DNA of 64,000 nt from Vibrio splendidus (lineage in GTDB: Bacteria > Pseudomonadota > Gammaproteobacteria > Enterobacterales > Vibrionaceae), in assembly GCF_002873455.1 (NCBI RefSeq), contig NZ_MCUN01000007.1, positions 298,665-362,664 of the forward strand, written 5' to 3'. The notes under the pieces are model-generated. The model was not told where the DNA came from. It did no database searches and saw only the letters and a program-made list of their open reading frames with translations. This document shows positions 26,461 to 35,822 of the stretch, in pieces (within the stretch, counting starts at the first letter, position 1; each line of letters begins with the position of its first letter). Position numbers and translations under genes: made by a program.

Positions 26461-26487
26461 GCTAATATAGCGCGCTATTATTTTAGC
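26461..26487. promoter_or_regulatory. extended palindrome before the second DEAD-box gene
   Basis: Perfect 12-bp palindrome ATAGCGCGCTAT (26467-26478) within outer GCTAA/TTAGC arms. It ends 18 bases before the helicase ATG, which has no obvious Shine-Dalgarno. Could be an mRNA hairpin or an operator. Confidence 0.45.
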
Positions 26488-26505
26488 TTTGAGTTCCTGC
26501 AATTA

Positions 26506-27792
26506 ATGACTAACACCACAACACCAACCAACTTCTCTGATCTTGGCTTAATCTCTCCTTTGATGGCTCGTCTTACCGAGCTTGAATACCAACAGCCAAC
26601 GCCTATCCAAGCGCAAGTTATTCCAAGTGTGTTAGCAGGACGCGACCTAATTGCAGGTGCAAATACGGGTTCAGGTAAAACTGCAGCATTTGCACTGCCG
26701 TTGTTACAACAAATCCATGAAGATGCGCCTCTAGACCGCAGAGCAGGCAAAGGTAACTTTGTGTCTGGTCTTATCTTAGTGCCTACTCGTGAGCTTGCTA
26801 AGCAAGTGGCTGACAGCGTTAAGTCTTACGCAGTACACTTCAATGGTGCAATCAAAACGGTTTGTGTATTTGGTGGTGTATCGGTAAACACTCAGATGCA
26901 AGCGCTACGTGGTGGCACTGATATCTTGGTGGCAACACCGGGTCGTTTACTGGATCTGATCTCAAGCAACGCTATCAAGCTCGATAAAGTAAAAACGTTA
27001 GTGCTTGATGAAGCTGACCGAATGTTGAGCCTTGGTTTTACAGAAGAATTAGACGCGATCTTGAAACTTCTTCCAAGTAAAAAGCAAACCTTGTTGTTCT
27101 CTGCGACTTTCCCAGAGCAAGTTAAAACATTAACTCATGAATTACTGAACGACCCGATTGAAGTTCAACTTCAAAGTGCCAATGCGAGCACACTGGTGCA
27201 GCGTGTATTCGAAGTAGAAAAAGGTCGTAAGACAGCATTGCTCGCTCACCTTATTCAACAACACGAATGGCGCCAAGCACTTATCTTCGTTAATGCGAAG
27301 AACAGCTGTGAGCACCTTGCAGACAAGCTTTACAAGCGCGGTATCATCGCAGAAGTATTCCACGGTGATAAAGGGCAAGGTTCACGTACTCGTATCCTTG
27401 AAGATTTCAAATCTGGCGAGATTGATGTTCTCATCGCGACAGACATCGCAGCACGTGGTTTGGATATCGAAAAGCTACCCGTTGTTATCAACTTTGACTT
27501 ACCGCGTAGTCCATCAGACTACATGCACCGTATTGGCCGAAGTGGTCGAGCGGGTGAGGTTGGTCTAGCGTTATCATTGATCGATCACGAAGATTACCAT
27601 CACTTCACAATCATCGAAAAGAAGAACAAAATTCGTCTTGAGCGTGAGCAGATTGAAGGTTTTGAAGTGGATGAAGAAGCAACCGCTGAACTTGTTGCTG
27701 CATTAAAACCTGTCGCGCCACCGGCTGGCACAGGCAAGAAGAAAAAGAAGAAAGCGCCTAAAAACCAAGATATTTGGTTGAGAAATAACTGA
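26506..27792 (+). CDS. DEAD-box ATP-dependent RNA helicase
   Basis: 428 residues from ATG 26506. Q motif FSDLGLISPLMARLTELEYQQPTPIQ, motif I GANTGSGKT, DEAD in LVLDEADRML, FSATFPEQ, and HRIGRSGRAG are all present. The tail is Lys-rich (KKKKKKAPKNQD). RhlE-like family, distinct from the gene at 4265. A reading from 26407 adds 33 residues without helicase similarity and crosses a palindrome, so it is rejected. Followed by a terminator. Possible roles are cold-adaptation, rRNA maturation or RNA decay. Confidence 0.9.
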   Translation: MTNTTTPTNFSDLGLISPLMARLTELEYQQPTPIQAQVIPSVLAGRDLIAGANTGSGKTAAFALPLLQQIHEDAPLDRRAGKGNFVSGLILVPTRELAKQVADSVKSYAVHFNGAIKTVCVFGGVSVNTQMQALRGGTDILVATPGRLLDLISSNAIKLDKVKTLVLDEADRMLSLGFTEELDAILKLLPSKKQTLLFSATFPEQVKTLTHELLNDPIEVQLQSANASTLVQRVFEVEKGRKTALLAHLIQQHEWRQALIFVNAKNSCEHLADKLYKRGIIAEVFHGDKGQGSRTRILEDFKSGEIDVLIATDIAARGLDIEKLPVVINFDLPRSPSDYMHRIGRSGRAGEVGLALSLIDHEDYHHFTIIEKKNKIRLEREQIEGFEVDEEATAELVAALKPVAPPAGTGKKKKKKAPKNQDIWLRNN

Positions 27793-27820
27793 TATTGAAT
27801 CAGTGAAAATAGAGTTTTAA

Positions 27821-27844
27821 AAGGCGCTTAATTGCGCCTTTTTT
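27821..27844 (+). terminator. terminator of the second helicase
   Basis: AAGGCGC/GCGCCTT with a 6-base loop, then TTTT. Confidence 0.87.
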
Positions 27845-27883
27845 ATTTTCTAGCCCTAAGTTGAGCGAATACGACTTTTAAGA

Positions 27884-29248
27884 TTAAGCGATATTTTTGA
27901 CTCTAAATAGGTCTGTAAATAATTTGCCTATCATCAAAATGATCAGAATGTTGACCAACATGACTAGTGGTGTGATTATCTGATAGACAGGCGTAAGGTT
28001 GAGTGCACTCGACGTGAGCACAACCAACAAGTTGATACCGAGTATGCGGTGTATCATTAACTTAGGTGTCACGAACACTTTCCATATCACCATGATATTG
28101 ATGAAGTAGAAGAGAGCAAGTTGCCACAGTTCTGTCATTAATGGCATCACAAAAACGTACTGGATCAAGATCACCGAGCCTGTACCGAGCACACCGAAAA
28201 AAGCATCTTTGATTATGCTTGGTGGCATCGTCGGCAACATGGAAGAAAATACGCCTGCAATCATCGGGAAAATAAAACCACCCGGTACAGGTAGGTATAT
28301 CCAAACCAATAGCGACGTTACGAACATCGAGACACCTTGTAGGATCTTGCGACCATCTTCATTTAAATGCTGAACGAACGAACGACGTTCCTGGTGCCAA
28401 CATACCTTTTGTTTTTCATTCATTACAAATGGCACACCTTCAATCAACGATTTATTTGGCGCTAATAGATCTAGATTCTCCATTTTCTCACTAAGGGTTG
28501 ACCAATCAATAGGCTGTTCAAGTTCATCAGAAGCAAGCTGAAGCAGGTTGCTCTGAATAAGAGCCATTTCGTTGATTCGCAAACGCCAAGCCTGAATGTT
28601 CTCTTTTAGGTGATAACTGCCTGTGAGAGGTAAATCTAACAACTGATTAAGCTTATCAATATTTGCGATATTGGATTCCAATGCTTCTATATCCAAATCT
28701 TTGATATTACGCATAGCTGTGGTTAAGGTATTTCTACTGTTTTCAAAGCGTTGTACGAAGTTTTGTTCAGTGTTTACAGGCCATAGCAAACGGTAAACAA
28801 CTGAGAATGTGATAACGCCTAGAAGAGTTTCTTGTATGCGTAATACTGCAAAATGGAATGTAACTTGACTGTCGAAGCCACCCATACAACAGATGATAGA
28901 ACAAACCGAAAAGCCAATTGAAAATACATAGCCATACTTTTCATCACTCGACATGAAAATGCACGAGCCGAGAAATAGAGTGAAGAATGTTAAAAACAAA
29001 AAACGATCTTGAGAAAACAACGCGATTAGAAAGAAGGCATAACCGGTTCCTAACAAGGTTCCCATTAATCGGTTATGCCCTTTATTAATAGAATGAGCAA
29101 AGCTTTCGTTCAATGCCATCACAGCAACTGCTATCGCGGCCCAATATGGCTTTTCCCATTGAAACCACAATGCAAGGCAGATAGCGATAACAATAGAGAC
29201 TGCAGCTTTAATTGCTTCTTTGGTTGATGTATTGAACATAAAAATCAT
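27884..29248 (-). CDS. FUSC-family efflux protein, AaeB-like short form
   Basis: 454 residues, shorter than AaeB (about 655). Two membrane clusters (about 10-155 and 305-445) flank a soluble helical middle, the FUSC/aromatic-acid exporter layout. N-terminal part ...WFQWEKPYWAAIAVAVMALNE is typical. Met1 has little ribosome-binding support; Met4 (29239) has GGATGA upstream and may be the true start. Last gene of a three-gene operon after DUF1656 and the HlyD-type adaptor, with only four bases to the adaptor stop. Substrate unknown; hydroxybenzoate-like acids are the family precedent. Confidence 0.85.
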   Translation of the reverse strand: MIFMFNTSTKEAIKAAVSIVIAICLALWFQWEKPYWAAIAVAVMALNESFAHSINKGHNRLMGTLLGTGYAFFLIALFSQDRFLFLTFFTLFLGSCIFMSSDEKYGYVFSIGFSVCSIICCMGGFDSQVTFHFAVLRIQETLLGVITFSVVYRLLWPVNTEQNFVQRFENSRNTLTTAMRNIKDLDIEALESNIANIDKLNQLLDLPLTGSYHLKENIQAWRLRINEMALIQSNLLQLASDELEQPIDWSTLSEKMENLDLLAPNKSLIEGVPFVMNEKQKVCWHQERRSFVQHLNEDGRKILQGVSMFVTSLLVWIYLPVPGGFIFPMIAGVFSSMLPTMPPSIIKDAFFGVLGTGSVILIQYVFVMPLMTELWQLALFYFINIMVIWKVFVTPKLMIHRILGINLLVVLTSSALNLTPVYQIITPLVMLVNILIILMIGKLFTDLFRVKNIA

Positions 29249-29252
29249 CCAA

Positions 29253-30113
29253 CTATTTGATTATTTTAATTGAAGCGGTCATACCGACACGAAGTTGTAA
29301 ATCGTCAGGTATTTTGTTGAGCGCAACTTTAATTGGGATACGTTGAGCGAGGCGAATCCATTGAAAGTTTGGGTTCACGTTTGGCAAAAGGTCGTTGCCA
29401 GTACTGCCATCTTGTTTCGCAATACCAAAACCAATGCTTTTGATGTGACCTTCCAATTGAACGTTGTTGTGCATCATGAGTGTGACGAGTGCTTTATCGT
29501 TTGAATTAACACCCACAAGGTCGGTTTCTTTGAAATACCCCTCAATCCAGAAACTGTCTTCGTCGATTAATGCAACGACAGGCTGGTTAGCAACGACTTG
29601 AGAGCCAGTTCGTAAATTAAAATTAGTTATGTAGCCATTCGTTGGTGCGTAAACTTTGGTAAATTCTAGGTTCAAATGCGCTTCGTCAAGGTTCGCTTTA
29701 GCCAACTGAACATTTGCGGCTGAAGTTTCAACAGCATTGCTCAAGTTGTTTAGTGTTAGAACGGGTACAGCACCAGGTGTTCTCTTTTCTAGATTAAGCG
29801 CTCTTCGCTCTTCATTTTTCGCTTTAGCCAATAGCGCAAGAGCCTGCTTTTGTGTCGCCAATGCTTTATTGTAAGTTGCGTTATAGATACTAGGATCTAT
29901 CTCAAAGAGCAGGTCGCCTTTAGATACCTGTGAGTTATCATCAACATGGACTTTAATGACTTGTCCTGTAACTCGAGGAGTAATAGATACTATGTACGCA
30001 CTCACTTGTCCGTCTCTTGTCCAAGGGTTACTTGAATAAGATTGGTAATAGCTATAAACCACAGAGCCTGCAGCACCTAATAATAGTAGTGTGATGAGAT
30101 AACGTTTAATCAA
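29253..30113 (-). CDS. HlyD-family adaptor, AaeA-like
   Basis: 286 residues from TTG 30113, chosen because GAGG overlaps the upstream stop codon at the right distance and gives the usual short N-terminal anchor (IKRYLITLLLLGAAGSVVYS). A TTG at 30149 would add 12 residues. Periplasmic part shows SSNPWTRDGQVSAYIVSITP followed by VTGQVIKVHVDDNSQV, the AaeA/EmrA-type lipoyl region, then a coiled coil and barrel. It should join the FUSC protein to an outer-membrane channel. Operon with DUF1656 in front. Confidence 0.88.
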   Translation of the reverse strand: MIKRYLITLLLLGAAGSVVYSYYQSYSSNPWTRDGQVSAYIVSITPRVTGQVIKVHVDDNSQVSKGDLLFEIDPSIYNATYNKALATQKQALALLAKAKNEERRALNLEKRTPGAVPVLTLNNLSNAVETSAANVQLAKANLDEAHLNLEFTKVYAPTNGYITNFNLRTGSQVVANQPVVALIDEDSFWIEGYFKETDLVGVNSNDKALVTLMMHNNVQLEGHIKSIGFGIAKQDGSTGNDLLPNVNPNFQWIRLAQRIPIKVALNKIPDDLQLRVGMTASIKIIK

Positions 30114-30123
30114 GGAAAAGACC

Positions 30124-30336
30124 TCAGAATATGGGAATGAATTGGCCAATAAAGCCTGTAAAAATCACTATTAAGCTAATTTCTGCGACGGCAGGAAAGG
30201 CGACATACTTGTGTAGCCCGAATTTGGTTGTTATTGAGCCAGTCAAGATCGTCAATATATAAGCTAACGCGATAACCAATAACAATGGTGGGAAGTAAAC
30301 TTCACCCCACACGAGCTCATGCGGCATTGTGTTCAT
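30124..30336 (-). CDS. DUF1656 small membrane protein (AaeX-like)
   Basis: 70 residues from ATG 30336 (MNTMPHELVWGEVYFPPLLL); the frame is open nine codons further but without ribosome-binding site. Two hydrophobic segments at about 12-34 and 45-68. DUF1656 proteins occur as the first gene of aaeXAB-type efflux operons, exactly as here; role not known. Stop TGA lies within the ribosome-binding site of the adaptor gene, implying translational coupling. Confidence 0.88.
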   Translation of the reverse strand: MNTMPHELVWGEVYFPPLLLVIALAYILTILTGSITTKFGLHKYVAFPAVAEISLIVIFTGFIGQFIPIF

Positions 30337-30583
30337 GTTTCTTTTCTCAATTATTTGATGCAAGTAAGGATAAAAGAATTATCGCGATGTTAATAATCGC
30401 TTATAGAGGATCAGATCCATCAAAGTTTGATATGTGCAGTTAAATAAGGCTAGGATAGGCATTGAAAGGAAGAAAGCGGTACTCGATACAAGTCACCCAT
30501 TTCATCAATTTGCTTTCCACGCAGAAAACCTGAATATTTCGTCTTAATTTCAAAGGCATAACTAGTAAAGTAAGCACAACATA

Positions 30584-31498
30584 ATGAACTTTAGTATTGA
30601 ACAGCTTTTTGCATTTGTGACCGTTTATGAAGAGCTGTCATTTAGTAAGGCAGCTACGAAGCTGGGAAAACACAGAACGACCATTGGCCAAGTTATCACC
30701 AACTTAGAAGATCAGCTTGCTGTCAGCCTTTTTGAAAGAGTAGGCCGCTCTGTTAAGCCAACAGAAAATGGGCTCCTTCTTTATCACTATGCGAAACAAA
30801 TGACAGAACAGGCTCGGACTTTTGACAAAGTAGCGTTGAGCCTTTCTTGTGGTGAGTTAGAGAGCATCACGATCGCGTATTCTAGTTTCGTTCCACAACG
30901 TGTTCTGGTGGATATACGTAAACGATTTAAGCACGATTTCCCAATGATGCGAGTGAACTTTCTAGTTAGAAATAAGAACCAAATTAAGCAAGGGATACAA
31001 AGTGGGGAATATCACTTTGGACTTGTGAATGCTCACAATAGCAGAGCAATGCATAGTTTTGATTCTACTTTCCTTGGACACTTTGAGTTCTACCCATTCG
31101 GACAAAAAGGGGGAGAGCTATCACAAATAAATAAAGACGAATTATTAGGGGCTCTCAAGAATTCTAAACAGTTTGTATTGAAGTCTCTGATTGATGAAGG
31201 GATGTCTGAGAAGATTATTGTTAGTTCTGACTATGAGGAAATCGATCAGCTCTCTCTAGTTATCAAGATGCTTGAAGAGGGGTTAGGGTGGGCGCTACTT
31301 CCTAAAGCCTTTTTTACAGACTCTGAGTTTTCAAAACACTTAATTGAGCCTATTCACTCTGTACAAATGGTGGAAGGATTCAAATTTGGTTTTGCATTAT
31401 GGTGTCCGCATTCAAAGCAAGTCAGTGGTGTCAAAGGCTCTTTGGTGTCGGTTATTAAAGAGTACCGCGAGCAACTTATTGATAGCTTTAAGTCGTGA
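30584..31498 (+). CDS. LysR-family regulator, AaeR-like position
   Basis: 304 residues. Helix-turn-helix in IEQLFAFVTVYEELSFSKAA and the following KLGKHRTTIGQVITNLEDQLAVSLFER (about 4-50), then the effector domain. Divergent from the DUF1656-HlyD-FUSC operon, the same organisation as aaeR-aaeXAB, so activation of that operon by an aromatic acid is the likely job. The 247-base intergenic region is AT-rich; no clear operator was found by eye. Confidence 0.9.
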   Translation: MNFSIEQLFAFVTVYEELSFSKAATKLGKHRTTIGQVITNLEDQLAVSLFERVGRSVKPTENGLLLYHYAKQMTEQARTFDKVALSLSCGELESITIAYSSFVPQRVLVDIRKRFKHDFPMMRVNFLVRNKNQIKQGIQSGEYHFGLVNAHNSRAMHSFDSTFLGHFEFYPFGQKGGELSQINKDELLGALKNSKQFVLKSLIDEGMSEKIIVSSDYEEIDQLSLVIKMLEEGLGWALLPKAFFTDSEFSKHLIEPIHSVQMVEGFKFGFALWCPHSKQVSGVKGSLVSVIKEYREQLIDSFKS

Positions 31499-31514
31499 AA
31501 ATTTGAGATATTAA

Positions 31515-31545
31515 AAAAGGCGCTAATTATTCATTAGCGCCTTTT
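31515..31545. terminator. bidirectional terminator, LysR gene and phnA-like gene
   Basis: AAAAGGCGCTAAT/ATTAGCGCCTTTT, 13-bp perfect arms around five bases; serves convergent genes on both strands. Confidence 0.92.
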
Positions 31546-31572
31546 AGATTTTCAGTTCAGCTAAGAGAAGAA

Positions 31573-32130
31573 TTACTTCTTACGGCAGAACTCAGCGATT
31601 ACGTACATTGATTGGCCGCCGTTTGTTTTACCAGAAACAAGCTTAGGATCGTCACCAACACTGATACCACGGATAACAGTACCTTGCTTAATCACTTGGT
31701 TAGTACCTTTGATTGGCAGGTCTTTGATTACTGTTACGTCGTCACCTTTTTTAAGTTCAACGCCGTTCACGTCAAGAGGCTTGTCATCAGCAGACATGCC
31801 GATTTGAGCCCAAACTGATGTTTCTTCTTCAAGGTACATCATGTCTAGCGCGTCTTGAGCCCAGCTTTCAGAGTTCAGACGAGTAAGTTGACGCCATGCC
31901 ATTACTTGAACTGGCGCTTCTTGGCTCCACATACTGTCGCTTAGGCAACGCCAGTGGTTGATATCTTTTGGATCATCAATCTCACCAAGGCATTTGTCAC
32001 ATACCATGATGCCGTGATCCACTGTTACGTGGCTGTGTGGCGGCACTGCGTATGCAGTAAGAGAAGAATCAGAACCACATAGTTCACATTTAGATTGGCA
32101 GCGTTCTAGCATCGTAGCTTCAGAAGACAT
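31573..32130 (-). CDS. yjdM: PhnA/YjdM zinc-ribbon protein
   Basis: 185 residues. Zinc-ribbon at the N-terminus with Cys15-x2-Cys18 and Cys44-x2-Cys47. Middle WRCLSDSMWSQEAPVQVMAW, then the C-terminal PhnA beta domain DVNGVELKKGDDVTVIKDLPIKG (about 119-141). Named for the phn operon of E. coli, though YjdM is not needed for phosphonate breakdown and its function is unclear. The common database name phosphonoacetate hydrolase applies to a different PhnA. Convergent with the LysR gene. Confidence 0.9.
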   Translation of the reverse strand: MSSEATMLERCQSKCELCGSDSSLTAYAVPPHSHVTVDHGIMVCDKCLGEIDDPKDINHWRCLSDSMWSQEAPVQVMAWRQLTRLNSESWAQDALDMMYLEEETSVWAQIGMSADDKPLDVNGVELKKGDDVTVIKDLPIKGTNQVIKQGTVIRGISVGDDPKLVSGKTNGGQSMYVIAEFCRKK

Positions 32131-32306
32131 AATGGACTCACATTTATTAGGTATTAAATTACGGGGCTATTATCCACTTTATTTGCAATAAAGAAAGAGG
32201 TCGTACGGTATTCTGTCTTGATTAATTTTAGCTGAGATCAACCATTTGTGTTTTAAAGATTTATGCAAACGGTTAACTAGGGGAATTCTTCGAACGACAG
32301 ATACAA

Positions 32307-32332
32307 AAATGCCAGCGGTTAGGCTGGCATTT
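32307..32332 (-). terminator. terminator of the decayed lipase gene
   Basis: AAATGCCAGC/GCTGGCATTT arms with TTTTTG on the minus strand, 30 bases past the lipase stop codon. Retained although the gene is broken. Confidence 0.8.
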
Positions 32333-32361
32333 GGTTTCATTAAAAGGTACTTAAGTTTGAG

Positions 32362-33541
32362 TTACTCCAATAGTGCACTCGGTGCTGCTGTATCAAGGCT
32401 ATCCGACTTCAAGAAATCAGTTACTTGAGTTCTCATTGATAGAGTATGAGAGGCATCAGAAAGGTCTGCTTGTGGTCCAATGATTGTAGAGTGCTTAGCC
32501 GTTTCGTTATACTGAACAAACACACGGTTTCCAATTGAAGGACTCGCTTTTGTAGAGTCGCTCAACCCTAACGTTGTATCTAAGCCTTCAGAACCAACAA
32601 ATGAAGCCGTAAAAGATGTCGCAATTCCGGTATTAGGGACCGTTTTGTCATTTTGCGACTGGATCAACAACGTTGGGTAACTAGATCTGAATGATGACAG
32701 ATCCTCAGTGTTTGCTAGTGAATGTGGATCGACAGTGTCAATAAGGGTTTGAGCGGCGACTTTAAATGCAACTAACTCAGTTTCAATAGCTGCAGCGCTG
32801 GTTGGGTTTCCAGTAGCAAATGCGGTGTAACAATCACCATCTTTAATGTTGTTGGTTGCACAAGCTGTCGCGACTGAATCCTTGTAAGCCGTATTCAGCT
32901 ATTTAGCCAAATTATGTTTAATTTCAGGGCCAAAGGTTTCCGATGCGAACAACAACTCAGCAATGTGTCCACCTGAATTAGCATATACCGCCGAGCTAAA
33001 TTTATGTGTGCCAGCTATTTCTGATGTAGCAACAGAAGTAAATCCGGTAATGCCGCCCAATGAGTGGCCCATAAACTTAAACGTTGAGTCTTTTACATCA
33101 ACTCCGGCTAATTAAGGTCGAAGTTTCTGTAGCGTCATCATTTCCAAGGTATTTCTTGAAGTTTGCATCAGCGGCGATTGCTGTAGAAAACGGAACGGTT
33201 GATGACGAATCAAGGCTAAGATCATAAGCGGGCGTTAAATCAACATTATTTGGGTTTGCGCTACCATTCCAATAAGTCGAAAGTGGAGCTCCAGCGTCTA
33301 TCATCCCACCAATCAATGTCGCCGTTGAAGCTAGCACATCACCACCTGAAGTTGTAATGAACCAAGCTGAATAGACAATTTTATTCGCGTCAACACCGAC
33401 AGCAGTTGCTATTGTTTCTTGGCCTTTGATTAGAGTTTGCGCACTCGCTAGATCTCTTGTGGTGTATGTTTTCGTTGCTGTTTTGAGCGCCGCATAACTT
33501 TGCGATGTACAATTAGTGTTAAATTTGTCAATATGTTGCAA
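32362..33541 (-). pseudogene. remnant of a Pla-1/cef-type extracellular lipase (VolA-like)
   Basis: Three lesions. First, the 5' part is missing: the frame opens at 33541 in the middle of the family's catalytic domain, with no signal peptide or lipobox. Second, a frameshift near 33111 separates the first part (ending ATETSTLI) from the frame carrying AGVDVKDSTFKFMGHSLGGI, the GxSxG nucleophile elbow. Third, an in-frame TAG at 32899-32901 interrupts ...HNLAK-stop-LNTAYKDS. After that the frame continues to its natural stop at 32362, including NETAKHSTIIGP with the likely catalytic His. Intact members are large secreted or surface (lyso)phospholipases of vibrios. Family assignment is from memory of the motif order. 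Confidence 0.8.
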
Positions 33542-33620
33542 CTTTGTTTATGTTTACCGTTAATCGCTAAGTCGGCATAATACGGGTTCATTTACGATGT
33601 CATTAAATTGGAATTAAAGT

Positions 33621-34703
33621 TTGGAATTACTCGCGATAGAGTTTCTTGGAAAACCACTTCGTTTAGAGGGGTCAATGGCAGGGTGGCAGCAATTATTTTG
33701 GGATAACACACTGGTGTCTCAATTAGATGCAACAACAGATCAAGATGACGCACGAACTCATGCATTTACACTGCGTGCTGGTGAGGAGACGTTGCAGTGT
33801 CACGTTGAAGTAACAGTTCAGTGGCAACCGTTTGAGATGACATATAATGCGACCGTTAATGGTCAAACGATTGCCGAAGGTAACCGCGACACCAAAGACA
33901 TCGAACAACAAACTCCCGTTGTAGCTCCTAAGCCAGAGAAGCGTTTTAGCTTAATCGGGTTAGTGTCGCTTGGTATGAAAGCACTAAAAAGTGCCAAACT
34001 AATCAAGGTTGTACTTGCCTCAGCGAGTTTGGCTGCTTATTCATGGCTGTTTTCTATTCAGTTCGCTTTAGCCTTGATCGCTTGCTTGATGTTTCATGAA
34101 TACGGTCATATCAGAGCAATGAAATACTTTGGTATGAAGACCAAAGGCATCTATTTAATACCTTTCCTTGGTGGCTTGGCGTTATCCGACGAAAAGATTA
34201 ATACACGCTGGCAAGATGTGGTCATCTCGATCATGGGACCACTGTTTGGCTTGATATTGTCGTTGATATTTATGGTGTTGTACTGGGCGACTGGCGAGAT
34301 GTTCTTCGCTGGGCTTGCAGTATTCAACGCGTTATTAAACTTGTTTAATCTATTACCTATTTTGCCTCTCGATGGAGGGCATGTATTAAAAAGTATCAGT
34401 TTCTCGATGAACAGTGTGCTTGGTATTGTACTTTGTGTTGCGGCAGCGGTTGCTGGTGTCGTGCTGAGTTATAAGTTGAATCTAACCCTGTTTGGCTTCT
34501 TATTAATTATGGGCAGTGTGGAAATTCTATTTGAATGGAAAGGGCGTCACCACAGTCACTTGTTGCCACTAGACAAATACGGTCAAGTCGTGTCGTTCGT
34601 TTGGTATGTGGGTTTAGTGAGTAGCTTGATAGGAGTTATCTGGTACTTTGCGTCAACGGGTGATCAGCTATTAAGCCTGCCATTACAAATTCTTGGTACA
34701 TAA
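33621..34703 (+). CDS. M50 site-2-protease-type membrane peptidase
   Basis: 360 residues from TTG 33621 (GGAA seven bases upstream; Met19 is an alternative). A soluble N-terminal part (1-105) precedes a membrane part. Zinc motif HEYGH (159-163) and second motif LPILPLDGGH (245-254) are both intact, as in eukaryotic-type S2P relatives. About six membrane segments. No PDZ domain, so not RseP. The substrate, perhaps a membrane-bound regulator, cannot be named. Divergent from the lipase remnant. Confidence 0.85.
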   Translation: MELLAIEFLGKPLRLEGSMAGWQQLFWDNTLVSQLDATTDQDDARTHAFTLRAGEETLQCHVEVTVQWQPFEMTYNATVNGQTIAEGNRDTKDIEQQTPVVAPKPEKRFSLIGLVSLGMKALKSAKLIKVVLASASLAAYSWLFSIQFALALIACLMFHEYGHIRAMKYFGMKTKGIYLIPFLGGLALSDEKINTRWQDVVISIMGPLFGLILSLIFMVLYWATGEMFFAGLAVFNALLNLFNLLPILPLDGGHVLKSISFSMNSVLGIVLCVAAAVAGVVLSYKLNLTLFGFLLIMGSVEILFEWKGRHHSHLLPLDKYGQVVSFVWYVGLVSSLIGVIWYFASTGDQLLSLPLQILGT

Positions 34704-34795
34704 CTAGCCTCTTGTTACTGTTGGACTAATTAAGCTACTTATCACTGTTTCTCACTCAATACCAATAGTGAACGGTTTACAAGAATCAAAAACCA

Positions 34796-34832
34796 AAAAA
34801 ATGCCCTAACCAAAATGGATAGGGCATTTTTG
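34796..34832. terminator. bidirectional terminator between M50 and M48 genes
   Basis: AAAAATGCCCTA/TAGGGCATTTTT around an 11-base loop; ends both convergent genes. Confidence 0.9.
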
Positions 34833-34865
34833 TATTCGAATTTTTCTTCTTAAACAAATGCTAGA

Positions 34866-35654
34866 TTACGCTTTGCAATTTGGCTTTGGTGACCCGGATT
34901 GAGGTAACGTTTTTATTTTCGCTTGCAGATCTTTGATACGCGTATTGTGAGAAGGGTGCGTAGAAAGTAATTCGGGTGGTTGGTTCCCACCTGATGCTTT
35001 CGCCATGTTTTGCCACAAATCGACACTTTGTTTTGGATCGAACCCAGCTTGAGCCATATACTCTAGACCTACAATATCGGCTTCAGACTCTTGAGTTCGA
35101 CCATACGGTAGAATAACGCCGTATTGAACACCTAAACCTAAGGCCGCCATTGTCATTCCTTGATACTGTTTGTATTCTGAAGCACCTAAGGCAACACTGG
35201 TAATCGATAAGCCAGTATTAGCGATTTGAGACTGAGATAGACGTTCGTTGCTGTGATCTGCGAGAACGTGAGCCACTTCGTGTCCGATAACCGTTGCGAG
35301 CTGATCTTGATTGATAGCCACCTTAAGTAATCCTGTATATACGCCAATTTTACCACCCGGAAGAGCAAAGGCATTCACTTGGTCGCTATCAAAAACAACA
35401 ACTTCCCATTCACTAAAGCCTTGTTTTGGAATATGTTGAGTAATGCTATTTGCAACGCACTGTACATAAGCGTTGGTTTTTGCGTCTTTACTTATTGGCT
35501 GTTCTTTCTTCATTTGTTCAAAAGATTGCGCCCCAAGTTGAGACATGTCTTGATCAGAAAAAAGCAGTAATTGGTTTCTTCCTGTTGGGGAAGCGCTACA
35601 TGCGGTTAGGCCTGCAAGTGTGAGAAGCGAGGCAAACTTCATCCATGACGTCAT
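34866..35654 (-). CDS. M48-family metalloprotease lipoprotein (LoiP/YcaL-like)
   Basis: 262 residues from ATG 35654, chosen because AGAGGA lies at the right distance; the longer frame to 35780 adds an extra hydrophobic run with no ribosome-binding site. Lipobox LTAC with Cys19. Zinc motif HEVAH (125-129) and the third ligand region ESEAD (189-193). Single-domain outer- or inner-membrane-anchored periplasmic protease of quality control type (LoiP, YcaL, BepA without TPR). Divergent from the thioesterase gene. Confidence 0.9.
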   Translation of the reverse strand: MTSWMKFASLLTLAGLTACSASPTGRNQLLLFSDQDMSQLGAQSFEQMKKEQPISKDAKTNAYVQCVANSITQHIPKQGFSEWEVVVFDSDQVNAFALPGGKIGVYTGLLKVAINQDQLATVIGHEVAHVLADHSNERLSQSQIANTGLSITSVALGASEYKQYQGMTMAALGLGVQYGVILPYGRTQESEADIVGLEYMAQAGFDPKQSVDLWQNMAKASGGNQPPELLSTHPSHNTRIKDLQAKIKTLPQSGSPKPNCKA

Positions 35655-35822
35655 ACAATATCCTCTGTGTATTCGGTTTTTATGCATGTTAACATCAACT
35701 TGCGTAATAACTAAGAGCTGTAAGATAAGTATTGTATTTAAAAACATTGTTATCGTTAAGATCACTCCTAACGAAAACAAAGCGATTCACGCACTAACAA
35801 AGTCAATAATTAAGGATCCCAT

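Noticed and set aside
26407..26505. 33-residue N-terminal extension of the second helicase
   Set aside because: No helicase similarity, spans a palindrome and the likely promoter.
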